DNA from: Bacteroidales bacterium
GTDB taxonomy: Bacteria > Bacteroidota > Bacteroidia > Bacteroidales > Muribaculaceae
Reading direction: 5' to 3'
DNA length: 8,407 bases
Assembly: GCA_900769345.1 (NCBI GenBank)
Contig: CAAGGJ010000058.1
Span: 1-8,407, forward strand
Shown: piece after piece, positions 1 to 6,001 of the stretch
Position numbering within the stretch: position 1 is the first letter of the stretch
Layout of the letters: each line of letters begins with the position of its first letter
The notes under the pieces: model-generated
Seen by the model: the letters and a program-made list of their open reading frames with translations, nothing else
Told to the model about the DNA's origin: nothing
The model's database searches: none
Position numbers and translations under genes: made by a program

Positions 1-28
1 AATCAAACAAATGCTACCATACTATTAC

Positions 29-62
29 AAAAAATCTCACGAATAACCTCGTGAGATTTTTT
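29..62. terminator. Bidirectional intrinsic terminator
   Basis: A perfect 14-bp inverted repeat (29-42 with 49-62) closes a 6-base loop. It has an A-run at one foot and a T-run at the other, so it would work as a rho-independent terminator on either strand. On the minus strand it is the first good terminator after the gene ending at 303, giving a 3' untranslated region of about 240 bases. Whether a convergent gene lies off the left edge cannot be seen. Confidence 0.85.
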
Positions 63-302
63 TGAATTGAGCCTGACGGCTTATTTCGGATGCTTACGAA
101 TCTTTTATAATATATGCGCGACCACAGCACAATCTCATGCAAAAGGAGAGTAATACTATTGTCTTAGCCAAAGTCAGTCGCTACAACGACAATCGCCTGC
201 CACGGTTATGACAGACGACCGTCAAATGCTTACTACCAGCGAAATCTGATTGTTTACGGCAAAATAATATAGAAGTTAGTAGGTACCTCTCATAATATTC
301 TG
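63..302 (-). other. Long 3' untranslated stretch, no gene seen
   Basis: No credible coding region was found on either strand between the terminator and the stop codon at 303. Only small inverted repeats are visible, for example GTCG/CGAC around 177-190 and ACGGT/ACCGT around 203-223. One piece (160-187) resembles part of the riboswitch leader at 4106-4137 and is discussed as a finding. It is probably the transcribed tail of the gene at 303-1856. Confidence 0.5.
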
Positions 303-1856
303 CTATTTTACAAGTGTAATCTTTCCATCAATTATGTATAATCCTGACGGAAGAGGTTTTGCCAACATTTTCACACCAAGGATGTTGTAGATGGTTGATG
401 TGATAGGAGTATCTGCGTCAATAACCGAGATAGAAGATGACAAATCCGATATTGCGAATTCCGTGTCTTCGGTCACGTCGTAGGTAAAGATGCCATCTGC
501 ATCTGTAATTTCTTTTCCGTTTGCCATCACCTTGATTTGCTGTCCATCACAGGCATTTATTGTAAATCGTGTACCTGGGAGAACAACAACTCTTTGTGCG
601 GCTTCTACAGGTTTGATGATATCCTGCATTATTTTAGCAGCTTCTATATCGCCTGTAAATGTAACAGTGTATGTACTTTCCTGAGATTCGCCAATGTATA
701 GTTTGACGATGTCGTCTGAATCGAGAGTCTTATAAGTGTAGTTGGCTGATGCGTCGCTGTCGGGATATATGAGTCTATTGTTTATGTATGCAAGACCATC
801 ATTTGCCCAACTCCAATTAAACGGATTCTGTATTTGGCTGAAATCTATCTGGTTGTACCCTTTGTGAAGCGACTCTTTGTATTCGGCTTTTGCATTGTTG
901 GTAAAAGAGAAGGCATCACTTTCTGTCGGCTCAACATTGAGATATACAATCATTTGGCTGTCAAAATTGAGTTTCTCCACATCTATTACTATTTTTGTAT
1001 CTTGTGTGATATACGTAGAGTATTCGCTCGGAAAATCGGTGATTTGTGCATCGCCCACCTTCATGCCATTGAATTTGTATGCTCTCATGTCTCCCTTAAG
1101 GGTAAGTTTCTTGCCGGCTTTGATTGTGAATGAGCCAAGGTTTTCAGGGGCTATATCTTCGCCATCGGCAGTGACCCTGGTAAGGAAATTTTCGGCACCA
1201 TTGACAAGCTCAACCGACACATTGCAATCCACGTCAGGATACTGTGTCGTAATTTTGAGAATGTCCCCATGCTCGGAAGGAGGTGACACAACGAAGGATG
1301 TAGTGCCCTCTACCTTATTGCCATTAAGGGTGATTTTGTATATTGGAGCTCCTGTAGCAGAAGTAATAGTTAAGGGCAGTTCTTCATCCATGTTGTACCA
1401 AACTTCTACCTCTTGCCCATCTTGAAGATTGTCAACCTCTTCTAAAGAAGTGGATCTGACCATGCGAATGGCTGAGGCTCTATCCACGGTAACCCAGCAG
1501 CTCGCATTGCGGAGTTCAGACATCAACCGAGTTTCTACCACGTACGTATCACCTTCACAGTCTGCTGTGATGGTTTTTGTCCAGCCGGTATATTTGTTAA
1601 AGTTTCCATCCGGCTGACCCCCTCGGGTGACTGATGAGAGTACATAGCCAGCTTTCGGGGTTACTTCAAGAACACAGGATTCTTGTACATTAAGTTCGTT
1701 TCGTGACTTTACTAATTCCTCTATGGGAGTGCCGTCAATTTTGATTTTACATGACTCGGGTTTATCAAACTCCAAGACAACGTTGACAGCATTAGCTTGG
1801 GAAAACGACACAAATGCCAAAAGCATTGTGGTTAAAATAGTGTTGAGCTTTTTCAT
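303..1856 (-). CDS. Secreted beta-repeat protein with C-terminal sorting-type tail, function unknown
   Basis: I do not recognise this 517-residue protein as a named family. Residues 1-23 form a clear Sec signal peptide ending ANA, with no lipobox cysteine. The mature part is rich in beta strands and appears to contain about three loosely repeated modules (near residues 25-110, 215-300 and 395-475). Each pairs a 'glycine-aromatic plus own-G' strand with an 'aspartate-threonine-x-I/F' strand, as in Ig-like or InlB-type repeat proteins of Bacteroidales. The last ~30 residues (IYNILGVK, then LPSGLYIIDGK, then ITLVK) match the usual pattern of a Por/type IX secretion C-terminal tail, so export to the surface or outside is inferred. 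It has its own promoter-like sequence and is cut off from the gene to its right by a terminator, so a link to B12 uptake is unproven. An adhesin or matrix-binding role is only a guess. Confidence 0.85.
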   Translation of the reverse strand: MKKLNTILTTMLLAFVSFSQANAVNVVLEFDKPESCKIKIDGTPIEELVKSRNELNVQESCVLEVTPKAGYVLSSVTRGGQPDGNFNKYTGWTKTITADCEGDTYVVETRLMSELRNASCWVTVDRASAIRMVRSTSLEEVDNLQDGQEVEVWYNMDEELPLTITSATGAPIYKITLNGNKVEGTTSFVVSPPSEHGDILKITTQYPDVDCNVSVELVNGAENFLTRVTADGEDIAPENLGSFTIKAGKKLTLKGDMRAYKFNGMKVGDAQITDFPSEYSTYITQDTKIVIDVEKLNFDSQMIVYLNVEPTESDAFSFTNNAKAEYKESLHKGYNQIDFSQIQNPFNWSWANDGLAYINNRLIYPDSDASANYTYKTLDSDDIVKLYIGESQESTYTVTFTGDIEAAKIMQDIIKPVEAAQRVVVLPGTRFTINACDGQQIKVMANGKEITDADGIFTYDVTEDTEFAISDLSSSISVIDADTPITSTIYNILGVKMLAKPLPSGLYIIDGKITLVK

Positions 1857-2124
1857 AAACTAGTTTACTAAAAACGTTAGTTGGACAAGTTATAAGTCTC
1901 TGCCGTTTACTGATAACAATTGCTATAATCACAAAGGACAAAGTTAAGAATTATTCTGTAATAAACGAACAAATCGTAGAAATTAACAGCACAGCGTCTC
2001 AAGTCGCATCGTGGAGTAAGAGGTAATGACGAGCATCTGCAGCAATTCGAAGATCATTCTTTGCCATCTGCATAGCTAATATTATCTCGCAAAAAAAACA
2101 GAGTGGCCGATTTTAGAAAGCGCT
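1857..2124 (-). other. Intergenic region with promoter, no gene
   Basis: Nothing convincing is encoded between the 517-residue protein gene and the terminator at 2125-2166. The part nearest the gene is AT-rich and carries a TAnnTTTG element (1939-1946). The part near 1990-2090 is of mixed composition with no long reading frame and no recognised RNA. Confidence 0.5.
1939..1969 (-). promoter_or_regulatory. Putative Bacteroidota promoter for the gene at 303-1856
   Basis: On the minus strand, TAACTTTG (1946-1939) fits the Bacteroidota -7 consensus TAnnTTTG exactly. The -33 position, 19 bases upstream, reads TTCG rather than TTTG; an exact TTTG lies a few bases further out. Transcription would start near 1933 and leave a 5' untranslated region of about 75 bases. 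The -33 match is weak, so this call is moderate. Confidence 0.45.
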
Positions 2125-2166
2125 TAAAAAATCAGGGGCACACCTGTTTCGCAACAGATATGCCCC
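2125..2166 (-). terminator. Intrinsic terminator of the BtuG-like gene
   Basis: Read on the minus strand, GGGGCA (2166-2161) pairs with TGCCCC (2140-2135). An inner CTGTT/AACAG stem has a GCGA tetraloop. Six T residues (2131-2126) follow three bases after the stem. It lies about 90 bases after the stop codon at 2254. A smaller hairpin, TTCGGC/GCCGAA, sits between at 2225-2239. Confidence 0.85.
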
Positions 2167-2253
2167 GCGCTGAAGTAATTGTTATAAACTTATGTTACTA
2201 TAAACAATGCACTATTATTGAACTTTCGGCTATGCCGAACTAATCGAATATGA

Positions 2254-3843
2254 TTAATAGTTTACTATCACTTTCACATTATGTCGGTTGCAGCGCACCA
2301 CATACACTCCTACAGTGAGACCTTCGGCCACTCGGTGAGTGCGATATGCATCGACCTGCGCCGCAGCCACTATGCGGCCCTGTGCGTCACACACTTGCAC
2401 CATGCCGGCACTCGCACTACGCACTTCTATGCCTCCATTTTGCACATTCACTTCCATTGGCAGGGTCTCTACATCTGCCACTCCGGTGGTTTGATACTGT
2501 ATTGTGGTTTGGGCCTTGCGACCATTAGAATTTGCCACAAGTGTTAGAGAGCCCTCGCCCTCTGATGTTCCTTCCACATATAGGTAGCCTTCAGCAATGT
2601 TTGCCTTGATGCTGCCGGTGCTCTCTGCTTTTACTTCTATTGCTGCATCTTGGTTATCGGCATCGCTCACTATATCGGTAAGGCGATATGTTACAGTCTC
2701 TCCGGCTGCCACGCTGCCAAGTGCTGCCACATCAAATTCGGGCGAATAGCGGTCGGCAAAGAACACTTGCGCCGGGAAGGGATTCTCGGTAGAGAAGGTC
2801 TCACCGTTGACCTCGATGCTCGCAGGCAACTCTTCATCGGCAAGCAGTTCGCCGGCTTTGTTCCACTCGCGATATGCGCTCTTCTTGCCCCATGAGGTCT
2901 GATTCATCATTGAGCAAATGTTATCGGTCACGGGATGCACTCCCACTCCTCCGTCGTAGAAAGTATAGCCATCGCCGGTCATATCTATCAACTTGGTCTG
3001 TGTGCCGTTATCTATATCATAGCAGTAAATACCTTGATTCTCCCAGCCATCCACCGATTTCCAATAGAGCTTATTCTCATTGCAGCTCGCCACAAAGCCA
3101 TCAGTGCACCACGAATATTTATTTATCGCCACTCCGGCTTCCACCGGCACTTCTTCACTCGCAAGCGTGTAGGGATTTACTTTCACCAATTTATTGGCAT
3201 CGGCCACACTTGCCCAGATATTGCCGTCGTGCGACATCACTATGGTGCCAAATGTGCCTTCTATTGTGCTCTCTATGCTATTATCGGCAGGATTGATTAT
3301 GGCAAGATTGCCCATAAATTCGTTGGCAAACACTTTGCCGCCGGCATATATCATCGTGCTATACTCGGCATCGCCTATGGTTGCCCTATAGTCGCTCAAT
3401 GTGGGGTCATAGACCAATATTCCACCCGAGGTGCTGATGTAGGCGGCATCGTCGGTGAGCATTATAGCGCGAGCATCCACATTGCCGGGCAGAGTTTTCA
3501 GTTCTTTCTCTATCTTGAGGGTCGAGGCATTGAGCACCGTCACACGCGCTCCGTATTCTTCGTTCGAATAGGCGGCTTGCTTGGCGCACGCATACACTTT
3601 GCCGCCATACACCGTGCCAAATTGCGAAGTCACTCCCAGTTGGGTGCTATTGCCATTCTCCACTTCCGGTGCACGATACACCATAGTGCCGTCGCTGCTG
3701 CGGAAATACATAAACCCATGCACATGGCCATAGGCTCCCTCATTGAGCAGAAACATTCCATCCTCATAGTCAACACCCGATACCGTTTGCGCTGCCGCCG
3801 TGAGGCTTGCTGCTGCTGTAATCATAAGTAAAATCTTTTTCAT
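2254..3843 (-). CDS. BtuG-like DUF5074 beta-propeller surface protein with sorting-type tail (putative cobalamin binder)
   Basis: This 529-residue secreted protein probably captures vitamin B12 outside the outer membrane. Residues 1-19 are a signal peptide ending AAAQ with no lipobox. Residues ~22-365 look like a YncE/DUF5074 seven-bladed propeller: the entry motif FLLNEGAYG (31-39) is typical, and repeated 'V..G.vYa', 'G.l.v.dp' and 'V.VN..T' blade strands follow. Residues ~368-452 resemble an Ig- or cadherin-like domain (VTYRLTDIVSDADNQDA). Residues ~455-529 form a C-terminal tail ending GVYVVRCN, then KVIVNY, as in type IX secretion substrates. Known BtuG proteins are DUF5074 lipoproteins that bind cobalamin and sit on BtuB; here the lipid anchor is missing. 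A cobalamin riboswitch on the same strand lies 420 bases upstream and a strong terminator follows, so it is probably a single-gene unit repressed by B12. DUF5074 proteins can have other ligands; the riboswitch is the main support for cobalamin. Confidence 0.85.
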   Translation of the reverse strand: MKKILLMITAAASLTAAAQTVSGVDYEDGMFLLNEGAYGHVHGFMYFRSSDGTMVYRAPEVENGNSTQLGVTSQFGTVYGGKVYACAKQAAYSNEEYGARVTVLNASTLKIEKELKTLPGNVDARAIMLTDDAAYISTSGGILVYDPTLSDYRATIGDAEYSTMIYAGGKVFANEFMGNLAIINPADNSIESTIEGTFGTIVMSHDGNIWASVADANKLVKVNPYTLASEEVPVEAGVAINKYSWCTDGFVASCNENKLYWKSVDGWENQGIYCYDIDNGTQTKLIDMTGDGYTFYDGGVGVHPVTDNICSMMNQTSWGKKSAYREWNKAGELLADEELPASIEVNGETFSTENPFPAQVFFADRYSPEFDVAALGSVAAGETVTYRLTDIVSDADNQDAAIEVKAESTGSIKANIAEGYLYVEGTSEGEGSLTLVANSNGRKAQTTIQYQTTGVADVETLPMEVNVQNGGIEVRSASAGMVQVCDAQGRIVAAAQVDAYRTHRVAEGLTVGVYVVRCNRHNVKVIVNY

Positions 3844-4263
3844 GAACTTTTGTTGTAGTTTTTTTAGTTATTACATCTGTTTATTGCCTCTGTTTTAGCA
3901 GCCATCGCATAGCGCCGACACTGCTCTATGTCACATATTGAGGCTTTTATTCGGGCACTGCATCACCACGGTTTCACCACAAGCACTCATCGCCGAAGTG
4001 AAAAGCTCATTGCTCTCCCCTCCTCAGCGTGCAAATAAGGATAATACAAACTCTCTTCGCCACGCTTACATGCATGGCGTCGACCAATCGTTTATATCCT
4101 CGTGATGTCTTGGCTAAAATGTAATCTTCTCTACAACATTAGCTCTAACGATTGCCGCTGGCCCTAATTCCCGAAGGCCTCACTGACATCAGAGCTATGC
4201 TGTCCACCCGTTTACACCATCTCTACTGAGAGGACTAACTCGGGCATGCTCACGGCTCCGATA
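3844..4263 (-). other. Long structured leader between cobalamin riboswitch and BtuG-like gene
   Basis: This 420-base transcribed leader has no ATG-started frame of useful length. It contains a strong 8-bp hairpin (4079-4058). Nearer the gene, a GCCTC/GAGGC pair (3944-3940 with 3890-3886) encloses two 5-base complementarities that cross each other: 3930-3926 with 3912-3908, and 3925-3921 with 3901-3897. These would form either a tight pseudoknot or two alternative hairpins. There is no U-tract terminator in the leader, so how the riboswitch signal reaches the gene is not obvious. A stop-to-stop frame at 4091-3987 lacks a normal start. My impression that similar leader sequences recur in other Bacteroidales comes from memory and is unverified. 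Confidence 0.55.
4058..4079 (-). other. Stable hairpin in riboswitch leader
   Basis: The arms 4079-4072 and 4065-4058 form an 8-bp stem with one G-U pair around the loop ATGTAA. No T-run follows, so it is not a terminator. It could be a structural or protein-binding element of the leader. Confidence 0.5.
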
Positions 4264-4459
4264 AACCTTGGCAGGTCTTCTGACTCGCTTCAATCCGGCG
4301 GACCGCCTTCCCACATCGCTTTGGCAATGAAGTGGCTTTATTCCGATTTTGTCCGCAGATTCTTTCCGAAGCACACAGCAGCGGATCTGCTCGGGATTCT
4401 CACCCGATTCCCTTTTCACCGAACGGCATTTAGTGGCAATGCCTTCCGACACCAAAGTT
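4264..4459 (-). promoter_or_regulatory. Cobalamin (adenosylcobalamin-type) riboswitch
   Basis: This RNA element binds a cobalamin and usually lowers expression of uptake genes when B12 is plentiful. Read on the minus strand, an outer P1 helix pairs AACTTTGG (4459-4452) with CCAAGGTT (4271-4264). Inside, in order, are a GGCAT/ATGCC hairpin, the conserved core AAAAGGGAA, then GGTGAGAATCCCGAGC, then CCGCTGCTGTG, and finally the classic B12 box GCGAGTCAGAAGACCTGCC close to the 3' end. Order, spacing and total length (~196 bases) agree with the Rfam cobalamin family. The next gene on this strand is the BtuG-like propeller, which agrees with B12 control. The expression platform is unclear because the gene starts 420 bases further on. 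The frame that runs across this element is not a gene. Confidence 0.95.
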
Positions 4460-4464
4460 CTCTG

Positions 4465-4472
4465 CAAATTTA
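4465..4472 (-). promoter_or_regulatory. Putative -7 promoter element for the riboswitch transcript
   Basis: TAAATTTG (4472-4465) is an exact match to the Bacteroidota -7 consensus TAnnTTTG. It would start transcription almost exactly at the first base of the riboswitch P1 helix (4459), which strengthens both calls. The -33 position (around 4495-4492) reads GTAA and does not match TTTG. That could reflect a weak or activator-dependent promoter. Confidence 0.6.
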
Positions 4473-4588
4473 GCGAAACTTTTCTATTTTATTACCTTAT
4501 TGTCCGAAATTTTTCATCTCCTTTGAAAAATCTGGCAATAATCATTACACCATTAACACAAATACAATATATAAAATTTACCTCAGCA

Positions 4589-4652
4589 CAACGTCGGAGA
4601 CGTTGATTTATGGTTAGCACCACACAGAGGGAGCGCAGCGACCGGTGTGGTG
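4589..4652. repeat. REP-like double palindrome
   Basis: Two adjacent palindromes lie in the gene-free stretch between the lipoprotein module and the riboswitch promoter. The first is CAACGTC/GACGTTG with a GGA loop (4589-4605). The second pairs CACCACAC with GTGTGGTG (4618-4625 with 4645-4652) around a GC-rich centre with a CGC-A-GCG core. Paired GC-rich palindromes in AT-rich intergenic DNA are the usual look of a repetitive extragenic palindromic element. No second copy is in the window, so the repeat nature is inferred. Because no long T-run follows, it is a poor terminator. Confidence 0.4.
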
Positions 4653-4687
4653 TGCCCCCATTCCACCAATCAATCAACTTCGGAAAG

Positions 4688-4716
4688 TGTTCTATAAAAC
4701 ATCACCCTAAGCTATA
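4688..4716. repeat. Direct repeat, left copy (flanks lipoprotein module)
   Basis: This 29-base sequence, starting TGTTCTATAAAACA and ending CACCCTAAGCTATA, recurs at 5866-5896 in the same orientation. The only difference is an extra CA in the right copy. It lies 16 bases beyond the terminator of the small lipoprotein operon. Confidence 0.8.
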
Positions 4717-4732
4717 AGATCTTTGCGCAGAT

Positions 4733-4776
4733 AAAATAACGAGAGCACTGAAACATTGCTACATTTCTCAGTGCTC
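4733..4776 (-). terminator. Intrinsic terminator of the lipoprotein pair
   Basis: On the minus strand GAGCACTGA (4776-4768) pairs perfectly with TCAGTGCTC (4751-4743). The loop is 16 bases and a T-rich tail (TTATTTTAT) follows shortly after. It is about 40 bases past the stop codon at 4815. Confidence 0.75.
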
Positions 4777-4814
4777 CCATTGTTATGCATAACTTGCGTC
4801 AATATATCAACAAG

Positions 4815-5231
4815 TTACTCTGCTTTTTGAATTATAGTTATTACTTGACTCCCCCATTCTTTATATCCATCGGGTATATTTCTCCCATTCCCAAAAAGCA
4901 AAAACATCAATGTTCGTTCCTGTCCACTTTCATTGGACTTGATATCTACATAGCACCACTCAGTATGGCGATTACACGATATTTTGAACCAATCTCCCTC
5001 TACATAATCATAATCTCCATACGAATACTCTTTATAATCTCCGCCCATATAAACGCCCATTGGGCATATACTGCCATCAAGTTGTTTTGATGTCGACTTG
5101 ATTTCGATATGGGCACCCTCTGCTCCAATAGTCATCCCATCTTTAGGAAAATCCGTGCTAAATGGATAAAACGCATCTCTTAAAACCATTTCGTTGTCGC
5201 ACGACACAAGAGAAAGAGCGAAAATTACCAT
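4815..5231 (-). CDS. Small BACON-like putative lipoprotein, signal peptide start apparently frameshifted
   Basis: The reading frame gives 138 residues. LVSC (residues 8-11) is a good lipobox followed by acidic residues, so the mature protein should be a lipoprotein starting at Cys11. The body resembles a BACON/Ig-like beta-sandwich: GDWFKIS strand, then VDIKSNESGQERTL, then a closing ITIIQKAE strand typical of such domains. The ligand is unknown. The listed start is odd because only 10 residues precede the cysteine, with no positive charge. Another ATG at 5254 begins MKIQYSV in a different frame and hits a stop at once. One extra A just before 5231 would join the two into a textbook lipoprotein signal. 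So this is either a real one-base deletion, a sequencing error, or a gene with an unusual start. It lies 49 bases after the lipoprotein stop at 5281, so both are probably cotranscribed, and a terminator follows. Confidence 0.6.
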   Translation of the reverse strand: MVIFALSLVSCDNEMVLRDAFYPFSTDFPKDGMTIGAEGAHIEIKSTSKQLDGSICPMGVYMGGDYKEYSYGDYDYVEGDWFKISCNRHTEWCYVDIKSNESGQERTLMFLLFGNGRNIPDGYKEWGSQVITIIQKAE

Positions 5232-5280
5232 AATACTGAATACTGAATTTTCATATATTTTATCAGTTTTTGTTAATAAC

Positions 5281-5664
5281 CTATGAATCTAAATTACTGT
5301 TATATACCTTGTTTTGCCAATCTTTGCCATATACGCCATTCTTATACCAGCCATTATTATATCCATTCTCCCAACCCATGTTCATATGAAAATAAACACC
5401 ATATTGATCTTGATCAAGCCACGAAGGGGAATATGCGGTTAAATCAAATTCGGCAAATATCGACCCCGGGATTTTATCTAATTTAAATCTCGGATCATTT
5501 GCTGCCGGCACAAAAGAAAGTGTAGATTTATCCCTATCGATACGCATCACGTTGGGATCGTCGAAAGCGGTTAACTCTTCTTTCTCAAAACTCTCGCCAT
5601 AATCGCCATTGCACGAGCAAAGAGCCACAAAACCTAAAAGATAAAAAATTAGATTTAATCTCAT
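5281..5664 (-). CDS. Small putative lipoprotein of unknown function
   Basis: This 127-residue protein has a lipoprotein signal peptide: MRLN, a hydrophobic stretch to residue 15, then LCSC with the modified cysteine at 18. The residues after it (NGDYGESFEKEE) are acidic, as in Bacteroidota lipoproteins exported to the cell surface. No family is recognised. The N-terminal mature part is charged, and the C-terminus is rich in Tyr, Trp, Gly and Asn (residues ~88-118), which could suit binding of a planar or sugar ligand. That is inference only. It is the first gene of a two-gene unit with the BACON-like lipoprotein, preceded by a well-formed promoter at 5816-5786. Base composition is low in G+C compared with the neighbouring surface-protein genes. 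It ends without a clear closing domain and may be a truncated form of a longer protein. Confidence 0.65.
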   Translation of the reverse strand: MRLNLIFYLLGFVALCSCNGDYGESFEKEELTAFDDPNVMRIDRDKSTLSFVPAANDPRFKLDKIPGSIFAEFDLTAYSPSWLDQDQYGVYFHMNMGWENGYNNGWYKNGVYGKDWQNKVYNSNLDS

Positions 5665-5715
5665 TGTTTTAGTTTTAATTAGTAGTTATTTAAAATGTTA
5701 TTAAAAAGGTTTACA

Positions 5716-5745
5716 CTACACAAAGTTATCTATGACACTTTTCAT
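5716..5745 (-). CDS. Possible leader peptide MKSVIDNFV
   Basis: A nine-codon frame starts with ATG five bases after a GGAGG Shine-Dalgarno sequence (5755-5751) and ends at TAG. It lies within the transcribed leader predicted for the lipoprotein pair, about 50 bases upstream of the start at 5664. A strong Shine-Dalgarno is unusual in Bacteroidales, where most starts rely on A-rich leaders, so it stands out. It may be chance; no tandem codons suggesting attenuation are present. Confidence 0.25.
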   Translation of the reverse strand: MKSVIDNFV

Positions 5746-5785
5746 ATTAACCTCCATTCGATAACGCATATTGTTTATGTCAAGG

Positions 5786-5816
5786 CAAAAATATGAATAA
5801 AAATTGTATTTACAAA
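5786..5816 (-). promoter_or_regulatory. Bacteroidota promoter for the lipoprotein pair
   Basis: On the minus strand TTTG (5816-5813) is followed after exactly 19 bases by TATTTTTG (5793-5786). This fits the Bacteroidota -33 TTTG / -7 TAnnTTTG consensus at the expected spacing. Transcription would start near 5780 and leave a leader of about 115 bases before the start at 5664. Confidence 0.7.
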
Positions 5817-5865
5817 AAAATATCACACATTATTTTTCAATAAATGCAAAAAAACATGATAATAT

Positions 5866-5896
5866 TGTTCTATAAAACACATCACCCTAAGCTATA
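5866..5896. repeat. Direct repeat, right copy (flanks lipoprotein module)
   Basis: This 31-base copy matches 4688-4716 in the same orientation, with two extra bases (CA) inside. It lies about 45 bases beyond the terminator of the BtuH-like gene and 50 bases upstream of the lipoprotein promoter. The two copies bracket the lipoprotein module. Confidence 0.8.
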
Positions 5897-5940
5897 TGCA
5901 TAAATAAACCTATTCAAGCAACACATAAAGAACACATAAA

Positions 5941-5971
5941 GGGGTGGCTCTGATTTTCTCAGAGTCACCCC
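5941..5971 (-). terminator. Intrinsic terminator after the BtuH-like gene
   Basis: A 13-bp stem with one mismatch on the minus strand (GGGGTGACTCTGA with TCAGAGCCACCCC) closes a 5-base loop. A short, interrupted T-tract follows (TTTATGTGTTCTTT). It ends the operon coming from the right edge, 30 bases past the stop at 6002. Confidence 0.75.
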
Positions 5972-6001
5972 ACTTTACTCATATATATTCCATTATCTAT
6001 A

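Noticed and set aside
877..1425. Plus-strand 182-codon ORF
   Set aside because: It is antisense to the 517-residue secreted protein, which has a signal peptide and sorting-type tail.
2935..3831. Plus-strand 298-codon ORF
   Set aside because: It is the antisense shadow of the BtuG-like propeller gene; the His- and Ile-rich translation is typical of reverse-frame artefacts.
4058..4079. Leader hairpin considered as the riboswitch terminator
   Set aside because: No T-run follows the stem on the minus strand, so intrinsic termination here is unlikely.
3987..4091. Open frame in the riboswitch leader, minus strand
   Set aside because: It has no ATG or GTG near its start and no ribosome binding site; the conserved-looking sequence is more simply explained as structured leader RNA.
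4195..4467. Minus-strand 90-codon ORF
   Set aside because: It runs straight through the cobalamin riboswitch, whose conserved boxes explain the sequence; the translated product looks like no protein.
4492..4677. Minus-strand 61-codon ORF
   Set aside because: It spans the REP-like palindromes and the promoter region, with no domain or upstream ribosome binding site.
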